Assembly (NCBI GenBank): GCA_002344345.1
Contig: DDTL01000150.1
Location: forward strand, 1 to 30,167
DNA from: Saprospiraceae bacterium UBA2365
GTDB taxonomy: Bacteria > Bacteroidota > Bacteroidia > Chitinophagales > Saprospiraceae
Direction of reading: 5' to 3'
Length of the DNA stretch: 30,167 bases
Each line of letters opens with the position of its first letter. Position 1 is the first letter of the stretch. The notes under the pieces were generated by a model, which ran no database searches, was not told the origin of the DNA, and saw only the letters and a list, made by a program, of their open reading frames with translations. Both the position numbers and the translations under genes were made by a program. Of this stretch, positions 16,074 through 24,615 are shown piece by piece.

Positions 16074-16446
16074 CAGGATTTCTCATGTTTTTAGCTTCCA
16101 CACTCATCGTTGCATGAGGCACCGCTTTCAGTCTTTCTTTGGAGATCAATTTGCCGGTAACCCTGCAAATTCCAAAAGTTTTGTTGTCTATTCTCAACAA
16201 GGCATTTTGTAAATGTTGAATGTGTTTTTGAGTTCTTGATGCCATTTGCATCAAACGTTCGTTTTCAACTGTACTGATACCATCTTCCAGATTCTTTATA
16301 TGACCGTCAGGACTTTGTGAAAATTCACTTAACTGAGCTTTGTAAAAAGCAAGTTGATCGTTCGCTTTTTCGATTTTTTCCAAAATCAATTCTTTAAACT
16401 CCATTAATTCCTGATCAGAATATCTGGTCTTTTCTTCTGCTTCCAT
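16066..16446 (-). CDS. TraR/DksA-family protein with degenerate zinc finger
   Basis: 126 residues. The N-terminal half (about 10-85) is a long coiled-coil hairpin, as in DksA, which inserts into the RNA polymerase secondary channel. The C-terminal DNKTFGICRVTGKLISKERLKAVPHATMS (about 90-118) corresponds to the zinc-finger region, but only one cysteine (GIC) remains; the usual CxxC pairs are CRVTG and no cysteines downstream, so zinc is probably not bound. This cysteine-poor form is common in Bacteroidota. It is likely a transcription modulator, but the acidic tip residues needed for ppGpp-type regulation cannot be confirmed by eye. Convergent with uvrA and divergent from the subtilisin gene. 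Confidence 0.9.
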   Translation of the reverse strand: MEAEEKTRYSDQELMEFKELILEKIEKANDQLAFYKAQLSEFSQSPDGHIKNLEDGISTVENERLMQMASRTQKHIQHLQNALLRIDNKTFGICRVTGKLISKERLKAVPHATMSVEAKNMRNPAF

Positions 16447-16550
16447 AGATGAAATTTTGAAAGTGCTAAAATTACTATTTTTAATTGATAAATCGCTGTT
16501 TTTGAAAACATTTCTTTATTTTGCGGCGTTTTCAACCACAAAATGATCTT

Positions 16551-18347
16551 ATGTTTTTTAAAGGCTTATTTTTTTTGTGCACCATCGTTTTTGGATTTTT
16601 ATTTTTCTCCCCGACCATCATGGCGCAGAAGTCAAGCGAATTGGTAAAGATGTCTCCGATGGTTCAGAATCATATAAAGGACAATCTCAAAACACCTGTT
16701 ATCGTGTATTTCAGACAGTCAGCTGTGTCCAGAACCAATCACTCAGGACCTAAAGCTGAAAAGGCTGCATTGGTGTATAATCACTTAAAAGAACAAACAT
16801 CGGATCAGCAAAAAAGAGCAGTTAAGTATCTGGACGAACTCGGAGCAGGGTACAAGGCATTTGTTATAGTCAATGCAATTGCCACGACCCTTGACAGAGC
16901 CGGACTGGAGTATCTGGCATCCCTGAATGAAGTGGTTCATATTTCTCTGGATACGCCGGTAAAAGCTGATCTGCCGGTTCAACATCCCGAATCTTTTGTG
17001 GGAATGGCTCAACCGGAATGGGGCATTCAGGTAATAAAAGCTGATAAAGTCTGGGAAAAAGGTATCAAAGGTGAAGGTGTGGTCATTGGAGGTCAGGACA
17101 CTGGCTATGAATGGACTCATCCTGCCATCAAAAATAAATACAGGGGTCTTGGAACAGATGGAATCATAAATCATGCTTATAACTGGCATGATGCCATTCA
17201 TGAAATAAGTCCCCTTCACAATGACACCATCATACTTCCGACCAATAACCCATGTGGTCTGGACGTTAAATATCCCTGTGACGACGGATCTCACGGCACG
17301 CATACTATGGGAACCATGGTTGGCGGAGACAGTCTCAATTTGATAGGCGTAGCTCCCGGGGCGCAATGGATCGGTTGCCGCAATATGGAACGGGGATGGG
17401 GAAAACCCTCGACTTATATAGAATGTTTTGAATGGTTCCTTGCGCCGACAGACCTGGACGGACTCCATCCGGATCCTTCAAAAGCGCCTCATGTCATCAA
17501 CAATAGCTGGTCTTGTCCGGAGATCGAAGGATGTGATCCCGGTAATTGGTTATTTATGGATCTTGCGATCCAAAACCTCAGAAATGCAGGTGTATTTGTC
17601 GTGGTTTCAGCCGGCAACAATGGAAATGCATGTGGCAGGATTGATGCACCGCCATCCATGTTTGAAAGTAGTTTTGCTGTTGCAGCGACCGCTATTCAGG
17701 ATACCCTTGATGGTCAGTTCATGGATGCCATAGCGAGTTACAGCAGCTGGGGGCCCATCACGATTGACAACAGTAACCGCCTGAAACCGGACATTTCAGC
17801 TCCTGGCTCAAGGGTCAGATCATCTGTTCCACCAGATGGTTATGCTAGTTCAAGCGGTACCAGTATGGCTGGCCCGCATGTCGCAGGTGTGGTAGCTCTG
17901 GTCATTTCTGCGAATCCTCAACTTGCGGGAAAAGTGGATGAAATTCAGGATATTTTGCAGCTTACAGCGGATCCAATGGTGCAGCAGGATACCTGTGGAA
18001 TATATATAGCCAATGAAATTCCAAATTTCGTATATGGCTATGGCAGGATCAATGCTTTGGAGGCTGTCAATATGGCATTAAATCTCGTGTCAAACGAAGA
18101 GGTAGCCCTACCAGAGTTTGAAATAACTTTAGCGCCGAATCCGGCACAAAACTTTATTAAGATTTCCTGGGATCACAACCAGGAATGGGCGAATATGAAG
18201 ATCACCGACTTTAACGGATCCACTTACGCTGCCCTAACTATCCAAAATCAGGGACGATTGGATGTAAGTCATTTACCTTCAGGAGTTTACCTTTTAAAGC
18301 TTAACCTAAATGGATTTTTGGCGGCAAAACAATTTGTTAAATTGTGA
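16551..18347 (+). CDS. Secreted subtilisin-like (S8) peptidase with type IX secretion tail
   Basis: 598 residues from the ATG at 16551, which begins directly with a signal peptide (MFFKGLFFLCTIVFGFLFF, cleavage near IMAQ). A TTG ten codons earlier extends the frame but adds charged residues before the signal. An inhibitor-like propeptide (about 30-140) is followed by the catalytic domain with Asp183 (GGQDTGYEWTH), His248 (GSHGTHTMG), the oxyanion AGNNG near 365, and Ser438 (SGTSMAGPHVAG). The INNSWSCPEIEGCDP segment resembles bacillopeptidase-F-like members. The last ~80 residues, with FEITLAPNPAQNFIKISW and LPSGVYLLKLN ending in QFVKL, form a Por/type A sorting domain for export through the type IX secretion system. 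Expected on the cell surface or outside. Confidence 0.95.
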   Translation: MFFKGLFFLCTIVFGFLFFSPTIMAQKSSELVKMSPMVQNHIKDNLKTPVIVYFRQSAVSRTNHSGPKAEKAALVYNHLKEQTSDQQKRAVKYLDELGAGYKAFVIVNAIATTLDRAGLEYLASLNEVVHISLDTPVKADLPVQHPESFVGMAQPEWGIQVIKADKVWEKGIKGEGVVIGGQDTGYEWTHPAIKNKYRGLGTDGIINHAYNWHDAIHEISPLHNDTIILPTNNPCGLDVKYPCDDGSHGTHTMGTMVGGDSLNLIGVAPGAQWIGCRNMERGWGKPSTYIECFEWFLAPTDLDGLHPDPSKAPHVINNSWSCPEIEGCDPGNWLFMDLAIQNLRNAGVFVVVSAGNNGNACGRIDAPPSMFESSFAVAATAIQDTLDGQFMDAIASYSSWGPITIDNSNRLKPDISAPGSRVRSSVPPDGYASSSGTSMAGPHVAGVVALVISANPQLAGKVDEIQDILQLTADPMVQQDTCGIYIANEIPNFVYGYGRINALEAVNMALNLVSNEEVALPEFEITLAPNPAQNFIKISWDHNQEWANMKITDFNGSTYAALTIQNQGRLDVSHLPSGVYLLKLNLNGFLAAKQFVKL

Positions 18348-18388
18348 TAATCACGATATTATTTAGTTTTACGTATAAATATTGAAAG

Positions 18389-19348
18389 ATGCTGAAGAAT
18401 CAGAATCCTGGCCGGACTATTATGATCTCGATGAATTTTATCCTCAAATCACTTGGTGTTTTATTCATATTATTGACTTTATTTGCCTACACCAGAAAGG
18501 AAGACATCGTTTCTGCATACAATAACCTGACAACATTAAAACAAGTGATCACAACTGTACCTTTGGAGGCTCAATACACATTGGGAGGTGAAGTGATTTC
18601 CATGGATCAGTTCGATCTCAGGGAAAGGATGGAAAGGGAATTGCTTATCAACGCTTATCACCACGCGACGACCATTCAACACATCAAACTGGCTAACAGA
18701 TATTTTCCGACCATCGAAAAGATTTTAAAAGAAAATAATGTTCCTGAAGATTTCAAATACCTGGCTGTTGCTGAGAGCAGTCTGAGAAACAGCACCTCGT
18801 CAGCCGGGGCAAAAGGCATCTGGCAATTTATGTCAAACACATTCAAAGAAATGAATTATGAGATTTCGGATGATGTGGATGAAAGATACCATCTTGAAAA
18901 ATCAACCCAGGCTGCCTGTGATTATCTCAACAGGCTGTATAAAAGATTTGGCAGTTGGGTAAGTGTTGCCGCAGCATACAATACAGGTCCTACCAGTTAT
19001 GCCAAATACCTTAAGGAACAAAATGCTGAAAATTATTTTGACGTCAATGTCAGTGATGAAACGATGCGATATCCTTTCCGCATTTTAGCTATCAAAACCA
19101 TTATGGAAAATCCCGAAAAATTCGGTTACCACATTCCTGAAGAAGATAAGTACCGTCCTCTGGACGATTATCAGCTGATTGAGGTGGATTCTACCATTGC
19201 CAATCTTGCGGATTTTGCCAAAGGAGAAGGCATCAGTTACAGAACTTTGAAAATTTACAATCCCTGGTTGAGGTCTTCAACCCTAAAGGTCAATAAAGAT
19301 GCCAGATATGAGCTTAAAGTTCCGGTTTTAGAATCTGAATCCAAGTGA
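18389..19348 (+). CDS. Lytic transglycosylase (SLT domain) with short LysM-like tail
   Basis: 319 residues. A signal or membrane anchor (about 15-34) precedes the SLT domain, which cleaves peptidoglycan glycan strands to 1,6-anhydro-muropeptides. The catalytic Glu129 lies in YLAVAESSLRN; GAKGIWQFMSNTF (about 140-152) and VAAAYNTGPTSYAKYL (about 195) complete the family signature, as in MltD. The C-terminal segment about 272-315 (ADFAKGEGISYRTLKIYNPWLRS) resembles one LysM module. The ATG at 18389 is used; an in-frame ATG at 18422 just before the hydrophobic stretch is an alternative. The last 21 bases overlap tail-to-tail with the outer-membrane protein gene on the other strand. A TAGTTTTA box (one mismatch to TAnnTTTG) lies upstream. 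Confidence 0.92.
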   Translation: MLKNQNPGRTIMISMNFILKSLGVLFILLTLFAYTRKEDIVSAYNNLTTLKQVITTVPLEAQYTLGGEVISMDQFDLRERMERELLINAYHHATTIQHIKLANRYFPTIEKILKENNVPEDFKYLAVAESSLRNSTSSAGAKGIWQFMSNTFKEMNYEISDDVDERYHLEKSTQAACDYLNRLYKRFGSWVSVAAAYNTGPTSYAKYLKEQNAENYFDVNVSDETMRYPFRILAIKTIMENPEKFGYHIPEEDKYRPLDDYQLIEVDSTIANLADFAKGEGISYRTLKIYNPWLRSSTLKVNKDARYELKVPVLESESK

Positions 19349-20200
19349 GATCTGAAAGTTGATGTTTTTGTCAACATCTTCTCTAAGTATAAAAGAACCA
19401 TCATCATTGATCTCTTTCAATGATCTGTCCAGTTTGTTGTTGGTGATGTCCAGCAGACCCATTTCAGCTCTGAATCCGGCATACAGGCTTTTATTGATAA
19501 AATACTGAAATCCGCCGGTTATACCTAAGTCAAACCAATTGAAAGCAGTCCCGGTTTTATCATTGAATTGAGTTTCATCGTACTGATAATAAGCACCGAC
19601 GATTTTGTATAAGTTGACCACTTCATCTTCACCATCAGGTTGGGGAACTTTTACACTGATCAGGCCGGAATAAAGCACCTGAGCACCAGCTTCATCCTTA
19701 TAGTAATTGTATTCAAGACTTTGATAAAACTTTCCGCCGAAATCCAGTCTGCCTGAACCGATTGGATTGATCAGAAAGCCCATATAGCCACCCGCCATCA
19801 ACTCAAATTTTTTGAAAGGTCTGAAATATGCGAGGACAGGAATGTTGATGTATGAATTAGAAATATTAAGATTGAGCTTAACATCGTTTTTCAAAAATTT
19901 AACATTGTTGAGATTGAAAACGTAATAGGAAGGCCCTTCATAATAATATTTGGTGCCGTACTGGTTGTATAAGATCTCAGCTCCAAGGCTGAAATACTCA
20001 TTAAAAGTCATCATTCCGGTTGCACCGAAATGGAATCCGTTGTTATAATCAAATTTTTCAATAACATCGGTTTCAAATGGTCCGGTGAACCTGGAATAGT
20101 TCAAACCGGCCCGAACGCCGAAATGATAGGTCTGAGCTATCATGGAAAACTGAGCAAACATGATCAGTATCAAGGGTAAAACGAATTTGATTTTGTGCAT
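19328..20200 (-). CDS. Outer-membrane beta-barrel protein (PorT/OMP_b-brl-like)
   Basis: 290 residues from the ATG at 20200. The frame extends 55 codons further upstream, but those residues are not signal-like and cover the promoter. MHKIKFVLPLILIMFAQFSM is a signal peptide ending in IAQ; the mature part begins with YHFGVRAGLNYSRF, the typical first strand of Bacteroidota 8-stranded barrels. Alternating aromatic/polar strands follow (YFSLGAEILYNQYGTKYYY, FELMAGGYMGFLI, YFINKSLYAGFRAEMGLLDI) and the protein closes with NINFQISLGFRF, whose terminal Phe is the outer-membrane assembly signal. Function is unknown; such proteins may be channels or accessory factors. It has the best promoter of the right half of the window. 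Confidence 0.87.
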   Translation of the reverse strand: MHKIKFVLPLILIMFAQFSMIAQTYHFGVRAGLNYSRFTGPFETDVIEKFDYNNGFHFGATGMMTFNEYFSLGAEILYNQYGTKYYYEGPSYYVFNLNNVKFLKNDVKLNLNISNSYINIPVLAYFRPFKKFELMAGGYMGFLINPIGSGRLDFGGKFYQSLEYNYYKDEAGAQVLYSGLISVKVPQPDGEDEVVNLYKIVGAYYQYDETQFNDKTGTAFNWFDLGITGGFQYFINKSLYAGFRAEMGLLDITNNKLDRSLKEINDDGSFILREDVDKNINFQISLGFRF

Positions 20201-20218
20201 TACGATATGTTTTGATGG

Positions 20219-20250
20219 CAAATATACATTTATTGGGATATATGGACAAA
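20219..20250 (-). promoter_or_regulatory. Consensus promoter of the outer-membrane protein gene
   Basis: On the minus strand TTTG (20250-20247), 20 bases, then TATATTTG (20226-20219). Both Bacteroidota promoter elements match fully. The transcript would start near 20212, about a dozen bases before the ATG at 20200, which excludes the longer upstream reading frame as the natural start. Confidence 0.75.
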
Positions 20251-21038
20251 CATCTTTGAATATCCGGTCATTCCAATACATAATCGAAATCAGGTGCCAA
20301 TGTGCTGCCTGGCTGATTTTTCCCAAAAATGGATTGATCAGCGCTTTTTTTGTGGTCGCAATCATTAAAAAAGTGTAATTGTTTAGCTCAATAGTCTTTT
20401 AGCCTTAAGTCTATTAGCTAATGATTTATACCAAGGTTTAAAACCTCTGATTCAAGGACAAATTTGGTGTCTTTTGCTCAAAGTACACGCTCAATTCAAA
20501 GAGACTAACAGGCCTGACAGACTCATTAGCTAACCACCTAAATAACTACATTATTTCAATATTTTTCACTTGTTTAATACTTATCAATGCAATTTTTGAA
20601 TACTTGTTATAATTCATCTTGTCTGTATCCGTTTTGCTACAAATGAGGATTCACCGGGGAAATTTTCTGATTGAAATGATCTGGATAGTGATCATCCGAA
20701 AAATCGTTCACTCAAAAAATTTTAATCAAAAAGATAGTGGAAATAAAGTTAAATAATTTTTTAATACATCATCGAAGTAAATGCATTTTTGTTGAATGAA
20801 TATAAAAAACTTTTGCCAGCTTTTCATTCTCAAACCGGAGCAACCTCAAATTTGGTTGTTGGTATAACGATATGAGACTGAAAGAAATCCACTATCCTAT
20901 ATAAGCAATACACCAGAACATCCACCCGGACCAGCACCCTGTAGCGTCTTCAAAATTTTTCTCAATGAAACATTCATTTCAGCTATAGTCAAAATGACTT
21001 CCTTCATGAATTTTCCTTATTGCAATGGCCGATCCTTT
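20251..21038. other. Long non-coding spacer
   Basis: 788 bases, AT-rich, with stop codons in every frame at short intervals. I find no tRNA, no recognisable protein remnant and no clear terminator. It contains a degenerate motif, AGTCTTTTAGC (20393-20403) and AGTCTATTAGC (20408-20418), 15 bases apart, a palindrome ATTAGCTAAT (20413-20422), and a related GACTCATTAGCTAA (20520-20533). Nothing else can be supported. Confidence 0.45.
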
Positions 21039-21794
21039 TTACTTTTTTCCCATGAGTTCAGTAAAACTCCTGGCAGCATTGGTAAAGTCTGACGGAACCA
21101 GTACAATCGTTGTTGTATTGTTGTCAATGCCTATTTCGGACAACATTTGCATTCTGCGTAATTCAATCGAAATGGGACTTCTCTCCATTTCTTTGGCCCC
21201 TTGTGTAAGTTTTATGGATGCTTCCAGTTCAGCTTCAGCTTTTACTATTCTTGCGCGTTTTTCCCTGATGGCTTCAGCTTCTCTTGCCATGGCCCTTTGC
21301 ATGGCCTCAGGAATTTCCACATCCTTCATCTCTACCATTTCAATTTTTATACCCCAGGGTTCAGTGGTAGTGTCCACAATTTTTTGTAGCGTGCCATTGA
21401 TCTGTTCTCTTTCTCTCAAAACTTCATCAAGTGTGTGCTGTCCGATTATATTGCGCAATGCAGTAACAGAAAACTGATAAACGGCTTTGTTGTAGTCCGC
21501 TACTTTGATGATGGCATCCTCCGGGTTCGTTATCTTAAACCACAATACAGCATTTACCTTGATGGTTACACTATCCTTTGTGATCGTCTCCTGTTGTTCC
21601 AGGTCAACCGTTTTTGTCCTGATGTCTACCCTCTGTTGACTGTCAATCAGTGGGATGATCCAATATATTCCAGGTCCTTTAATTGCCTGGAAACGACCAA
21701 GTCTGAATACCACCCCACGCTGATATTCCTGAGCAATCCTGATGCCTGAGATAAGTATTAACAAGATAATACCTGCGATTACTAAAAGTGTCAT
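21039..21794 (-). CDS. Slipin / stomatin-like SPFH-domain membrane protein
   Basis: 251 residues. One N-terminal membrane segment (about 2-18) is followed by the SPFH/band-7 domain (about 22-190): EYQRGVVFRLGRFQAIKGPGIYW, QQRVDIRTKTVDLEQQETITKD, VALWFKI-like strands and LRNIIGQHTLDEVLRERE, all hallmarks of prokaryotic slipins. A coiled-coil region rich in Ala/Glu/Arg (about 165-215) follows, and the C-terminus is short. Slipins oligomerise in membrane microdomains and often work with NfeD-type proteins or membrane proteases. Here no nfeD gene is adjacent; the upstream neighbour is an alpha/beta hydrolase 82 bases away on the same strand. Length is typical, and the start is the only ATG before the membrane segment. 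Confidence 0.93.
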   Translation of the reverse strand: MTLLVIAGIILLILISGIRIAQEYQRGVVFRLGRFQAIKGPGIYWIIPLIDSQQRVDIRTKTVDLEQQETITKDSVTIKVNAVLWFKITNPEDAIIKVADYNKAVYQFSVTALRNIIGQHTLDEVLREREQINGTLQKIVDTTTEPWGIKIEMVEMKDVEIPEAMQRAMAREAEAIREKRARIVKAEAELEASIKLTQGAKEMERSPISIELRRMQMLSEIGIDNNTTTIVLVPSDFTNAARSFTELMGKK

Positions 21795-21876
21795 AATTTG
21801 TTTTTTTTATTAATTTTATAATTCTATTTCATGCCTTTCCCATTCAATTTAGAGGACGAACCATGTCATGCAATCA

Positions 21877-22920
21877 TTAATATCGATCACTTCCAAAATT
21901 TAAAATAATTTCTTGTGATATAGCTTCCATATGAACTGGTTGAATATCGTGTCCCATATTTTCAAACCATTTTGTTTTGGAGTGAGGAATGATCTTAGCT
22001 AATTTTTTACTATGTTCTATAGGTATGAACGGATCATTGATTCCATGTATGATCAATACGGGTAATTTGAGTTCTTTTAATTGATCATAACGGGAGCCTG
22101 AACGGTACGTCGCTTCGTGATGTTGGCTCGATGCATTCAGGTTGTAGCCATTTCTTTTTCTTAAATTATACAAAATCTGCTCACTAATATCCTTTACATT
22201 TATGGGATAATGAGCATTTCCACGAAGAATGGTTCTCGCAGCTAATTGTAATTTTATGGTATTTTTTTCATTGGAAATGATACCGTATTTAATAGCTGTT
22301 TTTACTAAATCGAAAACAACTCTTTTTGATATTTGGGGCAATTCCGGATCAGTAATGTTGCCGGATGACATGATGGATGTTAAAGTTTTTGTTCTGTCGG
22401 TGTACTTAATGGCAAATTCCTGAGCAACCATTCCACCTAATGAGACGCCCACCAAATGAACTTTTTTTATTTTCAAGGTGTCCAGTATTATTTTGGCATC
22501 TGTAGCCAGATCAGCCAGTGCATATGGTTTCTCTTCCCAATTTTCTACCCAATCAGAAAAACCTGTTCCCCTGTAATCAAACCTTATCACCTGATACCCG
22601 TTTTCAACAAATTTGTCTGTGAATTTTTGCGGCCACCCTAAAGCATCATTTGAAATGCCCATGAACAATAACACAGCGCCTTTATTTGTGTCTTTTGGCA
22701 TAACTGACTCATACCAGATTTTAGTATTGTCAGAAACAATGTATCCCGATTCCCCTTTTACAAGTTCCGGTATTGGTGAATCAAGCACTTGATCAATAAT
22801 TGAGTCAGCATTTTCGGGTAGTTTTGGACCCGTAAAGAATATCAGTATGATCAATCCCGCCAATAATACAGTTAGTGCTATACCAATTATTTTCAACAAT
22901 TTTAAAATCCATTGTTTCAT
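21877..22920 (-). CDS. Alpha/beta hydrolase, membrane-anchored
   Basis: 347 residues. A hydrophobic helix at about 7-29 (IIGIALTVLLAGLIILIFF) with no clear cleavage site suggests an N-terminal anchor and a periplasmic catalytic domain. The fold's motifs are present: VIRFDYRGTGFSDW near 111 (the RGxGxS turn), nucleophile Ser160 in LVGVSLGGMVAQEFA, Asp296 in IHGINDPFIP and His324 in ENMGHDIQPVH, giving a complete catalytic triad. The substrate cannot be told; the family includes esterases, haloperoxidase-like and C-C bond hydrolases. The gene is followed after 82 bases by the slipin gene in the same direction, which may make them one transcript. Confidence 0.9.
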   Translation of the reverse strand: MKQWILKLLKIIGIALTVLLAGLIILIFFTGPKLPENADSIIDQVLDSPIPELVKGESGYIVSDNTKIWYESVMPKDTNKGAVLLFMGISNDALGWPQKFTDKFVENGYQVIRFDYRGTGFSDWVENWEEKPYALADLATDAKIILDTLKIKKVHLVGVSLGGMVAQEFAIKYTDRTKTLTSIMSSGNITDPELPQISKRVVFDLVKTAIKYGIISNEKNTIKLQLAARTILRGNAHYPINVKDISEQILYNLRKRNGYNLNASSQHHEATYRSGSRYDQLKELKLPVLIIHGINDPFIPIEHSKKLAKIIPHSKTKWFENMGHDIQPVHMEAISQEIILNFGSDRY

Positions 22921-23315
22921 CCTGATTATAATTAAATGAAAGTTGATTTAATTGACTTTTCAGCTTTGCGTAAGGATTTGAATTAACCCTTAATATTGTA
23001 TTGACCCTTGACCTATATAATCTCATTACTTGAATAATAGTTCCATGCTGATAATGGATGATTATATTTATTTTAGGGATCAGCTTTCAGGATGAAGGAA
23101 GTCGTCCCGGACTTAAGGAAAATGGCTTTCGCAAAAAAGTAAAAGTACCGGATTGAGCTTATAAAAGTAAGCCATTTTTTTGAATAGCACGCTCATGGAG
23201 CGCAAATTTCTTTAATTCAACTTCCTTACAATTATTATAGTCATAATGTTTGCAAAATACCTGCCATAGCTTTTGCTCACAAAAATCACTTCAACCGCAA
23301 CTTTTTTAATGGTAC
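22921..23315. other. Spacer between the nitroreductase and hydrolase genes
   Basis: About 395 AT-rich bases with no supportable gene. It holds a 10-base perfect inverted repeat, AAAATGGCTT (23119-23128) and AAGCCATTTT (23169-23178), separated by 40 bases. I see no exact TAnnTTTG box for the hydrolase gene. A minus-strand frame at 22805-23026 overlaps the hydrolase start in another frame and has no recognisable content. Confidence 0.4.
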
Positions 23316-23337
23316 AAAAACTGATTATACAGTTTTT
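23316..23337 (-). terminator. Intrinsic terminator after the nitroreductase gene
   Basis: AAAAACTG (23316-23323) and CAGTTTTT (23330-23337) form a perfect 8-base stem with a 6-base loop, touching the stop codon of the nitroreductase gene. On the minus strand the 3' arm supplies the T-run (CAGTTTTTG). The placement and the T-run support a terminator; the low G-C content makes it weak. Confidence 0.5.
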
Positions 23338-24059
23338 CAAATTTTATTGTAAACTTCTTCAAATGGAATTCTCATTCTGTCTCCCCAAACACCTCCATCT
23401 TCTCTGATCCCACAGGAAATGATCATATTGATTCCTGCCCCACAAGGTAATTTCAAAATACTTTTTACTCTTCTGCTGTCAAAACCTTCCATCGGGCAAG
23501 TATCATAGCCTTCATCAGCCATGGCCAGCATAAATGTTTGTGCAGCCAGGCCACATGTTTTGTGCACCACTACCCTCATGTCATTTTCAGACACATTGTA
23601 AACAATTGGCCTGAACAGTCCGACAATATGAACAATTATTTTTCTTAAAATTCCCAATAATCCAAAAAAACGACTATACAGGAAAGGGATCACTATCCCA
23701 TAATATAATTTCCATCGTTTCACCCTTTCAATATGTTTGATTTCCGGACTGTTTTTCAATACATTGAGGGTTTCAAGATCCAGCATTTTTCTCGAGTGTT
23801 TCCTGAACAAATCCTGTCTTGTAACAAATACAACCATTTGCCGGGCAGTGGTTGCCGCAGTTTGATCTAAACAGGCATGTGAAAGTTTTTTGAGGGTTTG
23901 AGGATCTTCAACATGATAAAATTCCCAAAGCTGCATATTGGAACTATTGGGCGACAGTACCGCAAGCTTTAAACAATTTTTTACGATCTCTGAATCAATT
24001 GGCAAATCTTTATATTTTCTTACAGAACGACGATAATTTACTATTTCCTGAAAAGTCAT
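23337..24059 (-). CDS. Nitroreductase-family protein (FMN-dependent)
   Basis: 240 residues from the ATG at 24059 (MTFQEIVNYRRSVRKYKDLPI); a 15-codon extension upstream does not look like the family's N-terminus. Nitroreductases are FMN flavoproteins that reduce nitro groups, quinones or related substrates with NAD(P)H. The FMN-phosphate-binding RRSVRKY is at about 9-15, SPNSSNMQLWEFYHV near 36 is the conserved active-site loop, and DEGYDTCPMEGFD (about 187-199) matches the GYGTCPMEGF-type motif. Between them lies a hydrophobic/aromatic stretch (KLYYGIVIPFLYSRFFGLLGILRK, about 115-140) longer than in compact members, perhaps membrane-associated. A TAnnTTTG box (24227-24234) lies upstream and a terminator hairpin sits at the stop. 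The physiological substrate is unknown. Confidence 0.88.
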   Translation of the reverse strand: MTFQEIVNYRRSVRKYKDLPIDSEIVKNCLKLAVLSPNSSNMQLWEFYHVEDPQTLKKLSHACLDQTAATTARQMVVFVTRQDLFRKHSRKMLDLETLNVLKNSPEIKHIERVKRWKLYYGIVIPFLYSRFFGLLGILRKIIVHIVGLFRPIVYNVSENDMRVVVHKTCGLAAQTFMLAMADEGYDTCPMEGFDSRRVKSILKLPCGAGINMIISCGIREDGGVWGDRMRIPFEEVYNKI

Positions 24060-24615
24060 TATACAATGGATTAAAATTAATAAAAGCCCTTTAAACCGGA
24101 CCATTGTCTTTTTGGAAATGCATTGATTTCAAAAATGCTATAAGTGGACTGTTATCACCTAATGCATACACTGAAAAAAACTATAAATTCCATTTATAAA
24201 ACAATTACTCCAATACTTATAACCGACAAAGTTAATCAAAAAACCTCTGATGCTGCCAGATGACATGATCAATTCGCGCTTTAGAAAGATGGTCGTTTAA
24301 AGCATATACATTCAAATAAATCTGCAACTTCGGCTAAGAGAATGATCATATTATATTCTAAAAATGAACGAATCAGGATTTTCCGTAAGCCTGGGCACGA
24401 AACATTATTTGCAGATGAATTAAGCTTTTTAACAACACCAATCAGGTATCGTTGCCATTTTTATCGCAAATCTGTATCATTATGGTTTACAATTCGGATG
24501 GCTGGTTATCTTCTGACCAGTTTGATTTCAATCAGTAAAATGGTGTATTCAGAATGGATTTGTTTTCCATGGAAAGAATAATTGCTCCTCTTTTTTTTTG
24601 TTTTGCAAACCTGAA
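24060..24615. other. Spacer upstream of the nitroreductase gene
   Basis: 556 bases, AT-rich. Apart from a -7-like box at 24227-24234 I can support nothing here. A 79-codon plus-strand frame (24342-24581) has aromatic and charged residues but no recognised family, promoter or conserved neighbour, and I do not call it a gene. Confidence 0.4.
24227..24234 (-). promoter_or_regulatory. Candidate -7 box for the nitroreductase gene
   Basis: TAACTTTG on the minus strand fits TAnnTTTG exactly. It would give a leader of about 160 bases to the ATG at 24059. No TTTG at 19-20 bases upstream. Confidence 0.3.

Noticed and set aside
16785..17468. 227-codon minus-strand frame
   Set aside because: Antisense to the subtilisin-like protease, whose catalytic residues are all in the plus frame.
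20201..20365. 55-codon N-terminal extension of the outer-membrane protein
   Set aside because: It would cover the consensus promoter, and the shorter form starts directly with a signal peptide.
22993..23017. TTGACC and TATAAT-like bases resembling a sigma-70 promoter on the plus strand
   Set aside because: The spacing is far too short, no plus-strand gene follows, and Bacteroidota use a different promoter code.
24342..24581. 79-codon plus-strand frame in a spacer
   Set aside because: No recognised family, no promoter-like box in front, and composition like the surrounding non-coding DNA; possible but not supportable.
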